Source: Phylloscopus collybita (Eukaryota > Chordata > Aves > Passeriformes > Phylloscopidae). From it: DNA of 64,000 nucleotides. The notes under the pieces were generated by a model. It was given only the letters and a program-made list of their open reading frames with translations, was not told the origin of the DNA and did no database searches. Location of the stretch: assembly GCA_027886175.1 (NCBI GenBank), contig JAJNNQ010000040.1:29098001-29162000 (forward strand), given 5' to 3'. Below, piece by piece: positions 9,080 through 21,877 of this stretch (within the stretch, counting starts at the first letter, position 1; each line of letters opens with the position of its first letter). The position numbers and the translations under genes were made by a program.

Positions 9080-11967
9080 CCCCTCTGGAAAGGAGATATG
9101 ACCCAAAACAGCGCAAGCGAAAAAAACCGAGAAAATTTGGAAATGGAGTGATTGCCACCAAAGAGACTGAGATGAAATGAGGGCCGCTGAAAAAGGCCAA
9201 GACTTACCAAAAATGACTCCAATTTAAATCCTGGAATCAGGGAAGCCATGCAAAACAAGAGATAGGAGAAGATGTCTCCGAAGTGAAATGGAAAAAAAAA
9301 AATAAAAAATGACAGAAGCAAGCGAAAACCATAAAAGTGAATGGGGTGGCCAGAAGTGCAGGGAAATGGACGGAAGCTTGCCCAATTAATGCTCATTAAA
9401 ATCGTAAGATTTCGTTCCCTTTCCTGAAAGGAAAGTCTTCCTTTCAGGAAAAGGAACGAAATCTTGAAATCAGAGAACAAAGTCTAACAACCCCTCTGGA
9501 AAGGAGATATGACCCAAAACAGCGCAAGCGAAAAAAACCGAGAAAATTTGGAAATGGAGTGATTGCCACCAAAGAGACTGAGATGAAATGAGGGCCACTG
9601 AAAAAGGCCAAGACTTACCAAAAATGACTCCAATTTAAATCCTGGAATCAGGGAAGCCATGCAAAACAAGAGATAGGAGAAGATGTCTCAGAAGTGAAAT
9701 GGAAAAAAAAAAATAAAAAATGACAGAACCAAGCGAAAACCATAAAAGTGAATGGGGTGGCCAGAAGTGCAGGGAAATGGACGGAAGCTTGCCCAATTAA
9801 TGCTCATTAAAATCGCAAGATTTCGTTCCCTTTCCTGAAAGGAAAGTCTTCCTTTCAGGAAAGGGAACGAAATCTTGAAATCAGAGAACAAAGTCTAACA
9901 ACCCCTCTGGAAAGGAGATATGACCCAAAACAGCGCAAGCGAAAAAAACCGAGAAAATTTGGAAATGGAGTGATTGCCACCAAAGAGACTGAGATGAAAT
10001 GAGGGCCGCTGAAAAAGGCCAAGACTTACCAAAAATGACTCCAATTTAAATCCTGGAATCAGGGAAGCCATGCAAAACAAGAGATAGGAGAAGATGTCTC
10101 AGAAGTGAAATGGAAAAAAAAACCATGGAAAAATGACAGAAGCAAGCGAAAACCATAAAAGTGAATGGGGTGGCCAGAAGTGCAGGGAAATGGACGGAAG
10201 CTTGCTCAATTAATGCTCATTAAAATCGCAAGATTTCGTTCCCTTTCCTGAAAGGAAAGTCTTCCTTTCAGGAAAGGGAACGAAATCTTGAAATCAGAGA
10301 ACAAAGTCTAACAACCCCTCTGGAAAGGAGATATGACCCAAAACAGCGCAAGCGAAAAAAACCGAGAAAATTTGGAAATGGAGTGATTGCCACCAAAGAG
10401 ACTGAGATGAAATGAGGGCCGCTGAAAAAGGCCAAGACTTACCAAAAATGACTCCAATTTAAATCCTGGAATCAGGGAAGCCATGCAAAACAAGAGATAG
10501 GAGAAGATGTCTCCGAAGTGAAATGGAAAAAAAAACCATGGAAAAATGACAGAAGCAAGCGAAAACCATAAAAGTGAATGGGGTGGCCAGAAGTGCAGGG
10601 AAATGGACGGAAGCTTGCCCAATTAATGCTCATTAAAATCGCAAGATTTCGTTCCCTTTCCTGAAAGGAAAGTCTTCCTTTCAGGAAAGGGAACGAAATC
10701 TTGAAATCAGAGAACAAAGTCTAACAACCCCTCTGGAAAGGAGATATGACCCAAAACAGCGCAAGCAAAAAAAACCGAGAAAATTTGGAAATGGAGTGAT
10801 TGCCACCAAAGAGACTGAGATGAAATGAGGGCCGCTGAAAAAGGCCAAGACTTACCAAAAATGACTCCAATTTAAATCCTGGAATCAGGGAAGCCATGCA
10901 AAACAAGAGATAGGAGAAAATGTCTCAGAACTGAAAAAAAAAAAAAAAACATGGAAAAATGACAGAAGCAAGCGAAAACCATAAAAGTGAATGGGGTGGC
11001 CAGAAGTGCAGGGAAATGGATGGAAGCTTGCCCAATTAATGCTCATTAAAATCGCAAGATTTCGTTCCCTTTCCTGAAAGGAAAGTCTTCCTTTCAGGAA
11101 AGGGAACGAAATCTTGAAATCAGAGAACAAAGTCTAACAACCCCTCTGGAAAGGAGATATGACGCAAAACAGCGCAAGCGAAAAAAACTGAGAAAATTTG
11201 GAAATGGAGTGATTGCCACCAAAGAGACTGAGATGAAATGAGGGCCACTGAAAAAGGCCAAGACTTACCAAAAATGACTCCAATTTAAATCCTGGAATCA
11301 GGGAAGCCATGCAAAACAAGAGATAGGAGAAGATGTCTCAGAAGTGAAATGGAAAAAAAAACCATGGAAAAATGACAGAAGCAAGCGAAAAACATAAAAG
11401 TGAATGGGGTGGCCAGAAGTGCAGGGAAATGGACGGAAGCTTGCCCAATTAATGCTCATTAAAATCGCAAGATTTCGTTCCCTTTCCTGAAAGGAAAGTC
11501 TTCCTTTCAGGAAAGGGAACGAAATCTTGAAATCAGAGAACAAAGTCTAACAACCCCTCTGGAAAGGAGATATGACCCAAAACAGCGCAAGCGAAAAAAA
11601 CCGAGAAAATTTGGAAATGGAGTGATTGCCACCAAAGAGACTGAGATGAAATGAGGGCCGCTGAAAAAGGCCAAGACTTACCAAAAATGACTCCAATTTA
11701 AATCCTGGAATCAGGGAAGCCATGCAAAACAAGAGATAGGAGAAAATGTCTCAGAACTGAAAAAAAAAAAAAAAACCATGGAAAAATGACAGAAGCAAGC
11801 GAAAACCATAAAAGTGAATGGGGTGGCCAGAAGTGCAGGGAAATGGACGGAAGCTTGCCCAATTAATGCTCATTAAAATCGCAAGATTTCGTTCCCTTTC
11901 CTGAAAGGAAAGTCTTCCTTTCAGGAAAGGGAACGAAATCTTGAAATCAGAGAACAAAGTCTAACAA
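9080..11967 (+). repeat. HOR unit L3, 7 monomers, 2888 bp
   Basis: Monomers start at 9080, 9491, 9902, 10315, 10728, 11141 and 11554. The CGTAAG, AGAACCAAGCG, GCTCAATT, TCTCCGAAG, GCAAAAAAAACCG order is kept. The sixth monomer adds two rare variants, GACGCAAAAC and AAAACTGAG, which recur in the matching monomer at 14031 in L4. That supports duplication of whole multimers rather than single monomers. Confidence 0.85.
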
Positions 11968-14441
11968 CCCCTCTGGAAAGGAGATATGACCCAAAACAGC
12001 GCAAGCGAAAAAAACCGAGAAAATTTGGAAATGGAGTGATTGCCACCAAAGAGACTGAGATGAAATGAGGGCCACTGAAAAAGGCCAAGACTTACCAAAA
12101 ATGACTCCAATTTAAATCCTGGAATCAGGGAAGCCATGCAAAACAAGAGATAGGAGAAGATGTCTCAGAAGTGAAATGAAAAAAAAAAAATAAAAAATGA
12201 CAGAAGCAAGCGAAAACCATAAAAGTGAATGGGGTGGCCAGAAGTGCAGGGAAATGGACGGAAGCTTGCCCAATTAATGCTCATTAAAATCGTAAGATTT
12301 CGTTCCCTTTCCTGAAAGGAAAGTCTTCCTTTCAGGAAAAGGAACGAAATCTTGAAATCAGAGAACAAAGTCTAACAACCCCTCTGGAAAGGAGATATGA
12401 CCCAAAACAGCGCAAGCGAAAAAAACCGAGAAAATTTGGAAATGGAGTGATTGCCACCAAAGAGACTGAGATGAAATGAGGGCCACTGAAAAAGGCCAAG
12501 ACTTACCAAAAATGACTCCAATTTAAATCCTGGAATCAGGGAAGCCATGCAAAACAAGAGATAGGAGAAGATGTCTCAGAAGTGAAATGGAAAAAAAAAA
12601 ATAAAAAATGACAGAACCAAGCGAAAACCATAAAAGTGAATGGGGTGGCCAGAAGTGCAGGGAAATGGACGGAAGCTTGCCCAATTAATGCTCATTAAAA
12701 TCGCAAGATTTCGTTCCCTTTCCTGAAAGGAAAGTCTTCCTTTCAGGAAAGGGAACGAAATCTTGAAATCAGAGAACAAAGTCTAACAACCCCTCTGGAA
12801 AGGAGATATGACCCAAAACAGCGCAAGCGAAAAAAACCGAGAAAATTTGGAAATGGAGTGATTGCCACCAAAGAGACTGAGATGAAATGAGGGCCGCTGA
12901 AAAAGGCCAAGACTTACCAAAAATGACTCCAATTTAAATCCTGGAATCAGGGAAGCCATGCAAAACAAGAGATAGGAGAAGATGTCTCAGAAGTGAAATG
13001 GAAAAAAAAACCATGGAAAAATGACAGAAGCAAGCGAAAACCATAAAAGTGAATGGGGTGGCCAGAAGTGCAGGGAAATGGACGGAAGCTTGCTCAATTA
13101 ATGCTCATTAAAATCGCAAGATTTCGTTCCCTTTCCTGAAAGGAAAGTCTTCCTTTCAGGAAAGGGAACGAAATCTTGAAATCAGAGAACAAAGTCTAAC
13201 AACCCCTCTGGAAAGGAGATATGACCCAAAACAGCGCAAGCGAAAAAAACCGAGAAAATTTGGAAATGGAGTGATTGCCACCAAAGAGACTGAGATGAAA
13301 TGAGGGCCGCTGAAAAAGGCCAAGACTTACCAAAAATGACTCCAATTTAAATCCTGGAATCAGGGAAGCCATGCAAAACAAGAGATAGGAGAAGATGTCT
13401 CCGAAGTGAAATGGAAAAAAAAACCATGGAAAAATGACAGAAGCAAGCGAAAACCATAAAAGTGAATGGGGTGGCCAGAAGTGCAGGGAAATGGACGGAA
13501 GCTTGCCCAATTAATGCTCATTAAAATCGCAAGATTTCGTTCCCTTTCCTGAAAGGAAAGTCTTCCTTTCAGGAAAGGGAACGAAATCTTGAAATCAGAG
13601 AACAAAGTCTAACAACCCCTCTGGAAAGGAGATATGACCCAAAACAGCGCAAGCAAAAAAAACCGAGAAAATTTGGAAATGGAGTGATTGCCACCAAAGA
13701 GACTGAGATGAAATGAGGGCCGCTGAAAAAGGCCAAGACTTACCAAAAATGACTCCAATTTAAATCCTGGAATCAGGGAAGCCATGCAAAACAAGAGATA
13801 GGAGAAAATGTCTCAGAACTGAAAAAAAAAAAAAAAAACCATGGAAAAATGACAGAAGCAAGCGAAAACCATAAAAGTGAATGGGGTGGCCAGAAGTGCA
13901 GGGAAATGGATGGAAGCTTGCCCAATTAATGCTCATTAAAATCGCAAGATTTCGTTCCCTTTCCTGAAAGGAAAGTCTTCCTTTCAGGAAAGGGAACGAA
14001 ATCTTGAAATCAGAGAACAAAGTCTAACAACCCCTCTGGAAAGGAGATATGACGCAAAACAGCGCAAGCGAAAAAAACTGAGAAAATTTGGAAATGGAGT
14101 GATTGCCACCAAAGAGACTGAGATGAAATGAGGGCCACTGAAAAAGGCCAAGACTTACCAAAAATGACTCCAATTTAAATCCTGGAATCAGGGAAGCCAT
14201 GCAAAACAAGAGATAGGAGAAGATGTCTCAGAAGTGAAATGGAAAAAAAAAAAAAAAAAATGACAGAACCAAGCGAAAACCATAAAAGTGAATGGGGTGG
14301 CCAGAAGTGCAGGGAAATGGACGGAAGCTTGCCCAATTAATGCTCATTAAAATCGCAAGATTTCGTTCCCTTTCCTGAAAGGAAAGTCTTCCTTTCAGGA
14401 AAGGGAACGAAATCTTGAAATCAGAGAACAAAGTCTAACAA
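11968..14441 (+). repeat. HOR unit L4, 6 monomers, 2474 bp
   Basis: Monomers start at 11968, 12379, 12790, 13203, 13616 and 14031. It has the same opening markers as L1-L3. The last monomer joins the front of the GACGCAAAAC/AAAACTGAG type to the back of the AGAACCAAGCG type, so it looks like a recombinant made by an unequal exchange that removed one monomer relative to L3. Confidence 0.8.
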
Positions 14442-16093
14442 CCCCTCTGGAAAGGAGATATGACCCAAAACAGCGCAAGCGAAAAAAACCGAGAAAATTT
14501 GGAAATGGAGTGATTGCCACCAAAGAGACTGAGATGAAATGAGGGCCGCTGAAAAAGGCCAAGACTTACCAAAAATGACTCCAATTTAAATCCTGGAATC
14601 AGGGAAGCCATGCAAAACAAGAGATAGGAGAAGATGTCTCCGAAGTGAAATGGAAAAAAAAACCATGGAAAAATGACAGAAGCAAGCGAAAACCATAAAA
14701 GTGAATGGGGTGGCCAGAAGTGCAGGGAAATGGATGGAAGCTTGCCCAATTAATGCTCATTAAAATCGCAAGATTTCGTTCCCTTTCCTGAAAGGAAAGT
14801 CTTCCTTTCAGGAAAGGGAACGAAATCTTGAAATCAGAGAACAAAGTCTAACAACCCCTCTGGAAAGGAGATATGACCCAAAACAGCGCAAGCGAAAAAA
14901 ACCGAGAAAATTTGGAAATGGAGTGATTGCCACCAAAGAGACTGAGATGAAATGAGGGCCACTGAAAAAGGCCAAGACTTACCAAAAATGACTCCAATTT
15001 AAATCCTGGAATCAGGGAAGCCATGCAAAACAAGAGATAGGAGAAGATGTCTCAGAAGTGAAATGAAAAAAAAAAAAAAAAAAAATGACAGAAGCAAGCG
15101 AAAACCATAAAAGTGAATGGGGTGGCCAGAAGTGCAGGGAAATGGACGGAAGCTTGCCCAATTAATGCTCATTAAAATCGCAAGATTTCGTTCCCTTTCC
15201 TGAAAGGAAAGTCTTCCTTTCAGGAAAGGGAACGAAATCTTGAAATCAGAGAACAAAGTCTAACAACCCCTCTGGAAAGGAGATATGACCCAAAACAGCG
15301 CAAGCGAAAAAAACCGAGAAAATTTGGAAATGGAGTGATTGCCACCAAAGAGACTGAGATGAAATGAGGGCCGCTGAAAAAGGCCAAGACTTACCAAAAA
15401 TGACTCCAATTTAAATCCTGGAATCAGGGAAGCCATGCAAAACAAGAGATAGGAGAAGATGTCTCAGAAGTGAAATGGAAAAAAAAACCATGGAAAAATG
15501 ACAGAAGCAAGCGAAAACCATAAAAGTGAATGGGGTGGCCAGAAGTGCAGGGAAATGGACGGAAGCTTGCCCAATTAATGCTCATTAAAATCGCAAGATT
15601 TCGTTCCCTTTCCTGAAAGGAAAGTCTTCCTTTCAGGAAAGGGAACGAAATCTTGAAATCAGAGAACAAAGTCTAACAACCCCTCTGGAAAGGAGATATG
15701 ACCCAAAACAGCGCAAGCGAAAAAAACCGAGAAAATTTGGAAATGGAGTGATTGCCACCAAAGAGACTGAGATGAAATGAGGGCCACTGAAAAAGGCCAA
15801 GACTTACCAAAAATGACTCCAATTTAAATCCTGGAATCAGGGAAGCCATGCAAAACAAGAGATAGGAGAAAATGTCTCAGAACTGAAAAAAAAAAAAAAA
15901 AACATGGAAAAATGACAGAAGCAAGCGAAAACCATAAAAGTGAATGGGGTGGCCAGAAGTGCAGGGAAATGGACGGAAGCTTGCCCAATTAATGCTCATT
16001 AAAATCGCAAGATTTCGTTCCCTTTCCTGAAAGGAAAGTCTTCCTTTCAGGAAAGGGAACGAAATCTTGAAATCAGAGAACAAAGTCTAACAA
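14442..16093 (+). repeat. Monomers 36-39, linker block between HOR families
   Basis: Monomers start at 14442, 14855, 15267 and 15680. The first combines TCTCCGAAG with GATGG, the second has a long pure A run in place of CCATGG, and the fourth has the CTG-poly-A form. The CGTAAG and GCTCAATT markers of L1-L4 are absent from here up to the next block. Confidence 0.8.
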
Positions 16094-18985
16094 CCCCTCT
16101 GGAAAGGAGATATGACCCAAAACAGCGCAAGCGAAAAAAACCGAGAAAATTTGGAAATGGAGTGATTGCCACCAAAGAGACTGAGATGAAATGAGGGCCG
16201 CTGAAAAAGGCCAAGACTTACCAAAAATGACTCCAATTTAAATCCTGGAATCAGGGAAGCCATGCAAAACAAGAGATAGGAGAAGATGTCTCCGAAGTGA
16301 AATGGAAAAAAAAACCATGGAAAAATGACAGAAGCAAGCGAAAACCATAAAAGTGAATGGGGTGGCCAGAAGTGCAGGGAAATGGACGGAAGCTTGCCCA
16401 ATTAATGCTCATTAAAATCGCAAGATTTCGTTCCCTTTCCTGAAAGGAAAGTCTTCCTTTCAGGAAAGGGAACGAAATCTTGAAATCAGAGAACAAAGTC
16501 TAACAACCCCTCTGGAAAGGAGATATGACCCAAAACAGCGCAAGCGAAAAAAACCGAGAAAATTTGGAAATGGAGTGATTGCCACCAAAGAGACTGAGAT
16601 GAAATGAGGGCCGCTGAAAAAGGCCAAGACTTACCAAAAATGACTCCAATTTAAATCCTGGAATCAGGGAAGCCATGCAAAACAAGAGATAGGAGAAAAT
16701 GTCTCAGAACTGAAAAAAAAAAAAAAAAACCATGGAAAAATGACAGAAGCAAGCGAAAACCATAAAAGTGAATGGGGTGGCCAGAAGTGCAGGGAAATGG
16801 ACGGAAGCTTGCCCAATTAATGCTCATTAAAATCGCAAGATTTCGTTCCCTTTCCTGAAAGGAAAGTCTTCCTTTCAGGAAAGGAAACGAAATCTTGAAA
16901 TCAGAGAACAAAGTCTAACAACCCCTCTGGAAAGGAGATATGACCCAAAACAGCGCAAGCGAAAAAAACCGAGAAAATTTGGAAATGGAGTGATTGCCAC
17001 CAAAGAGACTGAGATGAAATGAGGGCCACTGAAAAAGGCCAAGACTTACCAAAAATGACTCCAATTTAAATCCTGGAATCAGGGAAGCCATGCAAAACAA
17101 GAGATAGGAGAAGATGTCTCCGAAGTGAAATGGAAAAAAAAACCATGGAAAAATGACAGAAGCAAGCGAAAACCATAAAAGTGAATGGGGTGGCCAGAAG
17201 TGCAGGGAAATGGACGGAAGCTTGCCCAATTAATGCTCATTAAAATCGCAAGATTTCGTTCCCTTTCCTGAAAGGAAAGTCTTCCTTTCAGGAAAGGGAA
17301 CGAAATCTTGAAATCAGAGAACAAAGTCTAACAACCCCTCTGGAAAGGAGATATGACCCAAAACAGCGCAAGCGAAAAAAACCGAGAAAATTTGGAAATG
17401 GAGTGATTGCCACCAAAGAGACTGAGATGAAATGAGGGCCGCTGAAAAAGGCCAAGACTTACCAAAAATGACTCCAATTTAAATCCTGGAATCAGGGAAG
17501 CCATGCAAAACAAGAGATAGGAGAAGATGTCTCAGAAGTGAAATGGAAAAAAAAACCATGGAAAAATGACAGAAGCAAGCGAAAACCATAAAAGTGAATG
17601 GGGTGGCCAGAAGTGCAGGGAAATGGACGGAAGCTTGCCCAATTAATGCTCATTAAAATCGCAAGATTTCGTTCCCTTTCCTGAAAGGAAAGTCTTCCTT
17701 TCAGGAAAGGGAACGAAATCTTGAAATCAGAGAACAAAGTCTAACAACCCCTCTGGAAAGGAGATATGACCCAAAACAGCGCAAGCGAAAAAAAACCGAG
17801 AAAATTTGGAAATGGAGTGATTGCCACCAAAGAGACTGAGATGAAATGAGGGCCGCTGAAAAAGGCCAAGACTTACCAAAAATGACTCCAATTTAAATCC
17901 TGGAATCAGGGAAGCCATGCAAAACAAGAGATAGGAGAAGATGTCTCCGAAGTGAAATGGAAAAAAAAACCATGGAAAAATGACAGAAGCAAGCGAAAAC
18001 CATAAAAGTGAATGGGGTGGCCAGAAGTGCAGGGAAATGGACGGAAGCTTGCCCAATTAATGCTCATTAAAATGGCAAGATTTCGTTCCCTTTCCTGAAA
18101 GGAAAGTCTTCCTTTCAGGAAAGGGAACGAAATCTTGAAATCAGAGAACAAAGTCTAACAACCCCTCTGGAAAGGAGATATGACCCAAAACAGCGCAAGC
18201 GAAAAAACCCGAGAAAATTTGGAAATGGAGTGATTGCCACCAAAGAGACTGAGATGAAATGAGGGCCACTGAAAAAGGCCAAGACTTACCAAAAATGACT
18301 CCAATTTAAATCCTGGAATCAGGGAAGCCATGCAAAACAAGAGATAGGAGAAGATGTCTCCGAAGTGAAATGGAAAAAAAAACCATGGAAAAATGACAGA
18401 AGCAAGCGAAAACCATAAAAGTGAATGGGGTGGCCAGAAGTGCAGGGAAATGGACGGAAGCTTGCCCAATTAATGCTCATTAAAATCGCAAGATTTCGTT
18501 CCCTTTCCTGAAAGGAAAGTCTTCCTTTCAGGAAAGGGAACGAAATCTTGAAATCAGAGAACAAAGTCTAACAACCCCTCTGGAAAGGAGATATGACCCA
18601 AAACAGCGCAAGCGAAAAAAACCGAGAAAATTTGGAAATGGAGTGATTGCCACCAAAGAGACTGAGATGAAATGAGGGCCACTGAAAAAGGCCAAGACTT
18701 ACCAAAAATGACTCCAATTTAAATCCTGGAATCAGGGAAGCCATGCAAAACAAGAGATAGGAGAAGATGTCTCAGAAGTGAAATGGAAAAAAAAAAATAA
18801 AAAATGACAGAAGCAAGCGAAAACCATAAAAGTGAATGGGGTGGCCAGAAGTGCAGGGAAATGGACGGAAGCTTGCCCAATTAATGCTCATTAAAATCGC
18901 AAGATTTCGTTCCCTTTCCTGAAAGGAAAGTCTTCCTTTCAGGAAAGGGAACGAAATCTTGAAATCAGAGAACAAAGTCTAACAA
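16094..18985 (+). repeat. HOR unit M1, 7 monomers, 2892 bp (first copy of a tandem duplication)
   Basis: Monomer lengths are 413, 415, 413, 413, 414, 413 and 411. Private markers are GGAAAGGAAACG in the hairpin right arm of the second monomer (about 16880), one extra A after GCG in the fifth (about 17787), AAAATGGCAAG at the end of the fifth (about 18070) and AAAAAACCCGAG in the sixth (about 18206). All recur 2892 bp downstream. Confidence 0.93.
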
Positions 18986-21877
18986 CCCCTCTGGAAAGGA
19001 GATATGACCCAAAACAGCGCAAGCGAAAAAAACCGAGAAAATTTGGAAATGGAGTGATTGCCACCAAAGAGACTGAGATGAAATGAGGGCCGCTGAAAAA
19101 GGCCAAGACTTACCAAAAATGACTCCAATTTAAATCCTGGAATCAGGGAAGCCATGCAAAACAAGAGATAGGAGAAGATGTCTCCGAAGTGAAATGGAAA
19201 AAAAAACCATGGAAAAATGACAGAAGCAAGCGAAAACCATAAAAGTGAATGGGGTGGCCAGAAGTGCAGGGAAATGGACGGAAGCTTGCCCAATTAATGC
19301 TCATTAAAATCGCAAGATTTCGTTCCCTTTCCTGAAAGGAAAGTCTTCCTTTCAGGAAAGGGAACGAAATCTTGAAATCAGAGAACAAAGTCTAACAACC
19401 CCTCTGGAAAGGAGATATGACCCAAAACAGCGCAAGCGAAAAAAACCGAGAAAATTTGGAAATGGAGTGATTGCCACCAAAGAGACTGAGATGAAATGAG
19501 GGCCGCTGAAAAAGGCCAAGACTTACCAAAAATGACTCCAATTTAAATCCTGGAATCAGGGAAGCCATGCAAAACAAGAGATAGGAGAAAATGTCTCAGA
19601 ACTGAAAAAAAAAAAAAAAAACCATGGAAAAATGACAGAAGCAAGCGAAAACCATAAAAGTGAATGGGGTGGCCAGAAGTGCAGGGAAATGGACGGAAGC
19701 TTGCCCAATTAATGCTCATTAAAATCGCAAGATTTCGTTCCCTTTCCTGAAAGGAAAGTCTTCCTTTCAGGAAAGGAAACGAAATCTTGAAATCAGAGAA
19801 CAAAGTCTAACAACCCCTCTGGAAAGGAGATATGACCCAAAACAGCGCAAGCGAAAAAAACCGAGAAAATTTGGAAATGGAGTGATTGCCACCAAAGAGA
19901 CTGAGATGAAATGAGGGCCACTGAAAAAGGCCAAGACTTACCAAAAATGACTCCAATTTAAATCCTGGAATCAGGGAAGCCATGCAAAACAAGAGATAGG
20001 AGAAGATGTCTCCGAAGTGAAATGGAAAAAAAAACCATGGAAAAATGACAGAAGCAAGCGAAAACCATAAAAGTGAATGGGGTGGCCAGAAGTGCAGGGA
20101 AATGGACGGAAGCTTGCCCAATTAATGCTCATTAAAATCGCAAGATTTCGTTCCCTTTCCTGAAAGGAAAGTCTTCCTTTCAGGAAAGGGAACGAAATCT
20201 TGAAATCAGAGAACAAAGTCTAACAACCCCTCTGGAAAGGAGATATGACCCAAAACAGCGCAAGCGAAAAAAACCGAGAAAATTTGGAAATGGAGTGATT
20301 GCCACCAAAGAGACTGAGATGAAATGAGGGCCGCTGAAAAAGGCCAAGACTTACCAAAAATGACTCCAATTTAAATCCTGGAATCAGGGAAGCCATGCAA
20401 AACAAGAGATAGGAGAAGATGTCTCAGAAGTGAAATGGAAAAAAAAACCATGGAAAAATGACAGAAGCAAGCGAAAACCATAAAAGTGAATGGGGTGGCC
20501 AGAAGTGCAGGGAAATGGACGGAAGCTTGCCCAATTAATGCTCATTAAAATCGCAAGATTTCGTTCCCTTTCCTGAAAGGAAAGTCTTCCTTTCAGGAAA
20601 GGGAACGAAATCTTGAAATCAGAGAACAAAGTCTAACAACCCCTCTGGAAAGGAGATATGACCCAAAACAGCGCAAGCGAAAAAAAACCGAGAAAATTTG
20701 GAAATGGAGTGATTGCCACCAAAGAGACTGAGATGAAATGAGGGCCGCTGAAAAAGGCCAAGACTTACCAAAAATGACTCCAATTTAAATCCTGGAATCA
20801 GGGAAGCCATGCAAAACAAGAGATAGGAGAAGATGTCTCCGAAGTGAAATGGAAAAAAAAACCATGGAAAAATGACAGAAGCAAGCGAAAACCATAAAAG
20901 TGAATGGGGTGGCCAGAAGTGCAGGGAAATGGACGGAAGCTTGCCCAATTAATGCTCATTAAAATGGCAAGATTTCGTTCCCTTTCCTGAAAGGAAAGTC
21001 TTCCTTTCAGGAAAGGGAACGAAATCTTGAAATCAGAGAACAAAGTCTAACAACCCCTCTGGAAAGGAGATATGACCCAAAACAGCGCAAGCGAAAAAAC
21101 CCGAGAAAATTTGGAAATGGAGTGATTGCCACCAAAGAGACTGAGATGAAATGAGGGCCACTGAAAAAGGCCAAGACTTACCAAAAATGACTCCAATTTA
21201 AATCCTGGAATCAGGGAAGCCATGCAAAACAAGAGATAGGAGAAGATGTCTCCGAAGTGAAATGGAAAAAAAAACCATGGAAAAATGACAGAAGCAAGCG
21301 AAAACCATAAAAGTGAATGGGGTGGCCAGAAGTGCAGGGAAATGGACGGAAGCTTGCCCAATTAATGCTCATTAAAATCGCAAGATTTCGTTCCCTTTCC
21401 TGAAAGGAAAGTCTTCCTTTCAGGAAAGGGAACGAAATCTTGAAATCAGAGAACAAAGTCTAACAACCCCTCTGGAAAGGAGATATGACCCAAAACAGCG
21501 CAAGCGAAAAAAACCGAGAAAATTTGGAAATGGAGTGATTGCCACCAAAGAGACTGAGATGAAATGAGGGCCACTGAAAAAGGCCAAGACTTACCAAAAA
21601 TGACTCCAATTTAAATCCTGGAATCAGGGAAGCCATGCAAAACAAGAGATAGGAGAAGATGTCTCAGAAGTGAAATGGAAAAAAAAAAATAAAAAATGAC
21701 AGAAGCAAGCGAAAACCATAAAAGTGAATGGGGTGGCCAGAAGTGCAGGGAAATGGACGGAAGCTTGCCCAATTAATGCTCATTAAAATCGCAAGATTTC
21801 GTTCCCTTTCCTGAAAGGAAAGTCTTCCTTTCAGGAAAGGGAACGAAATCTTGAAATCAGAGAACAAAGTCTAACAA
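18986..21877 (+). repeat. HOR unit M2, 7 monomers, 2892 bp (second copy)
   Basis: The monomer length series is the same as in M1, and each M1 private marker recurs at +2892: GGAAAGGAAACG, the extra A, AAAATGGCAAG and AAAAAACCCGAG. I found no difference by eye. A very recent tandem duplication, or an assembly duplication, would explain this. Confidence 0.93.
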
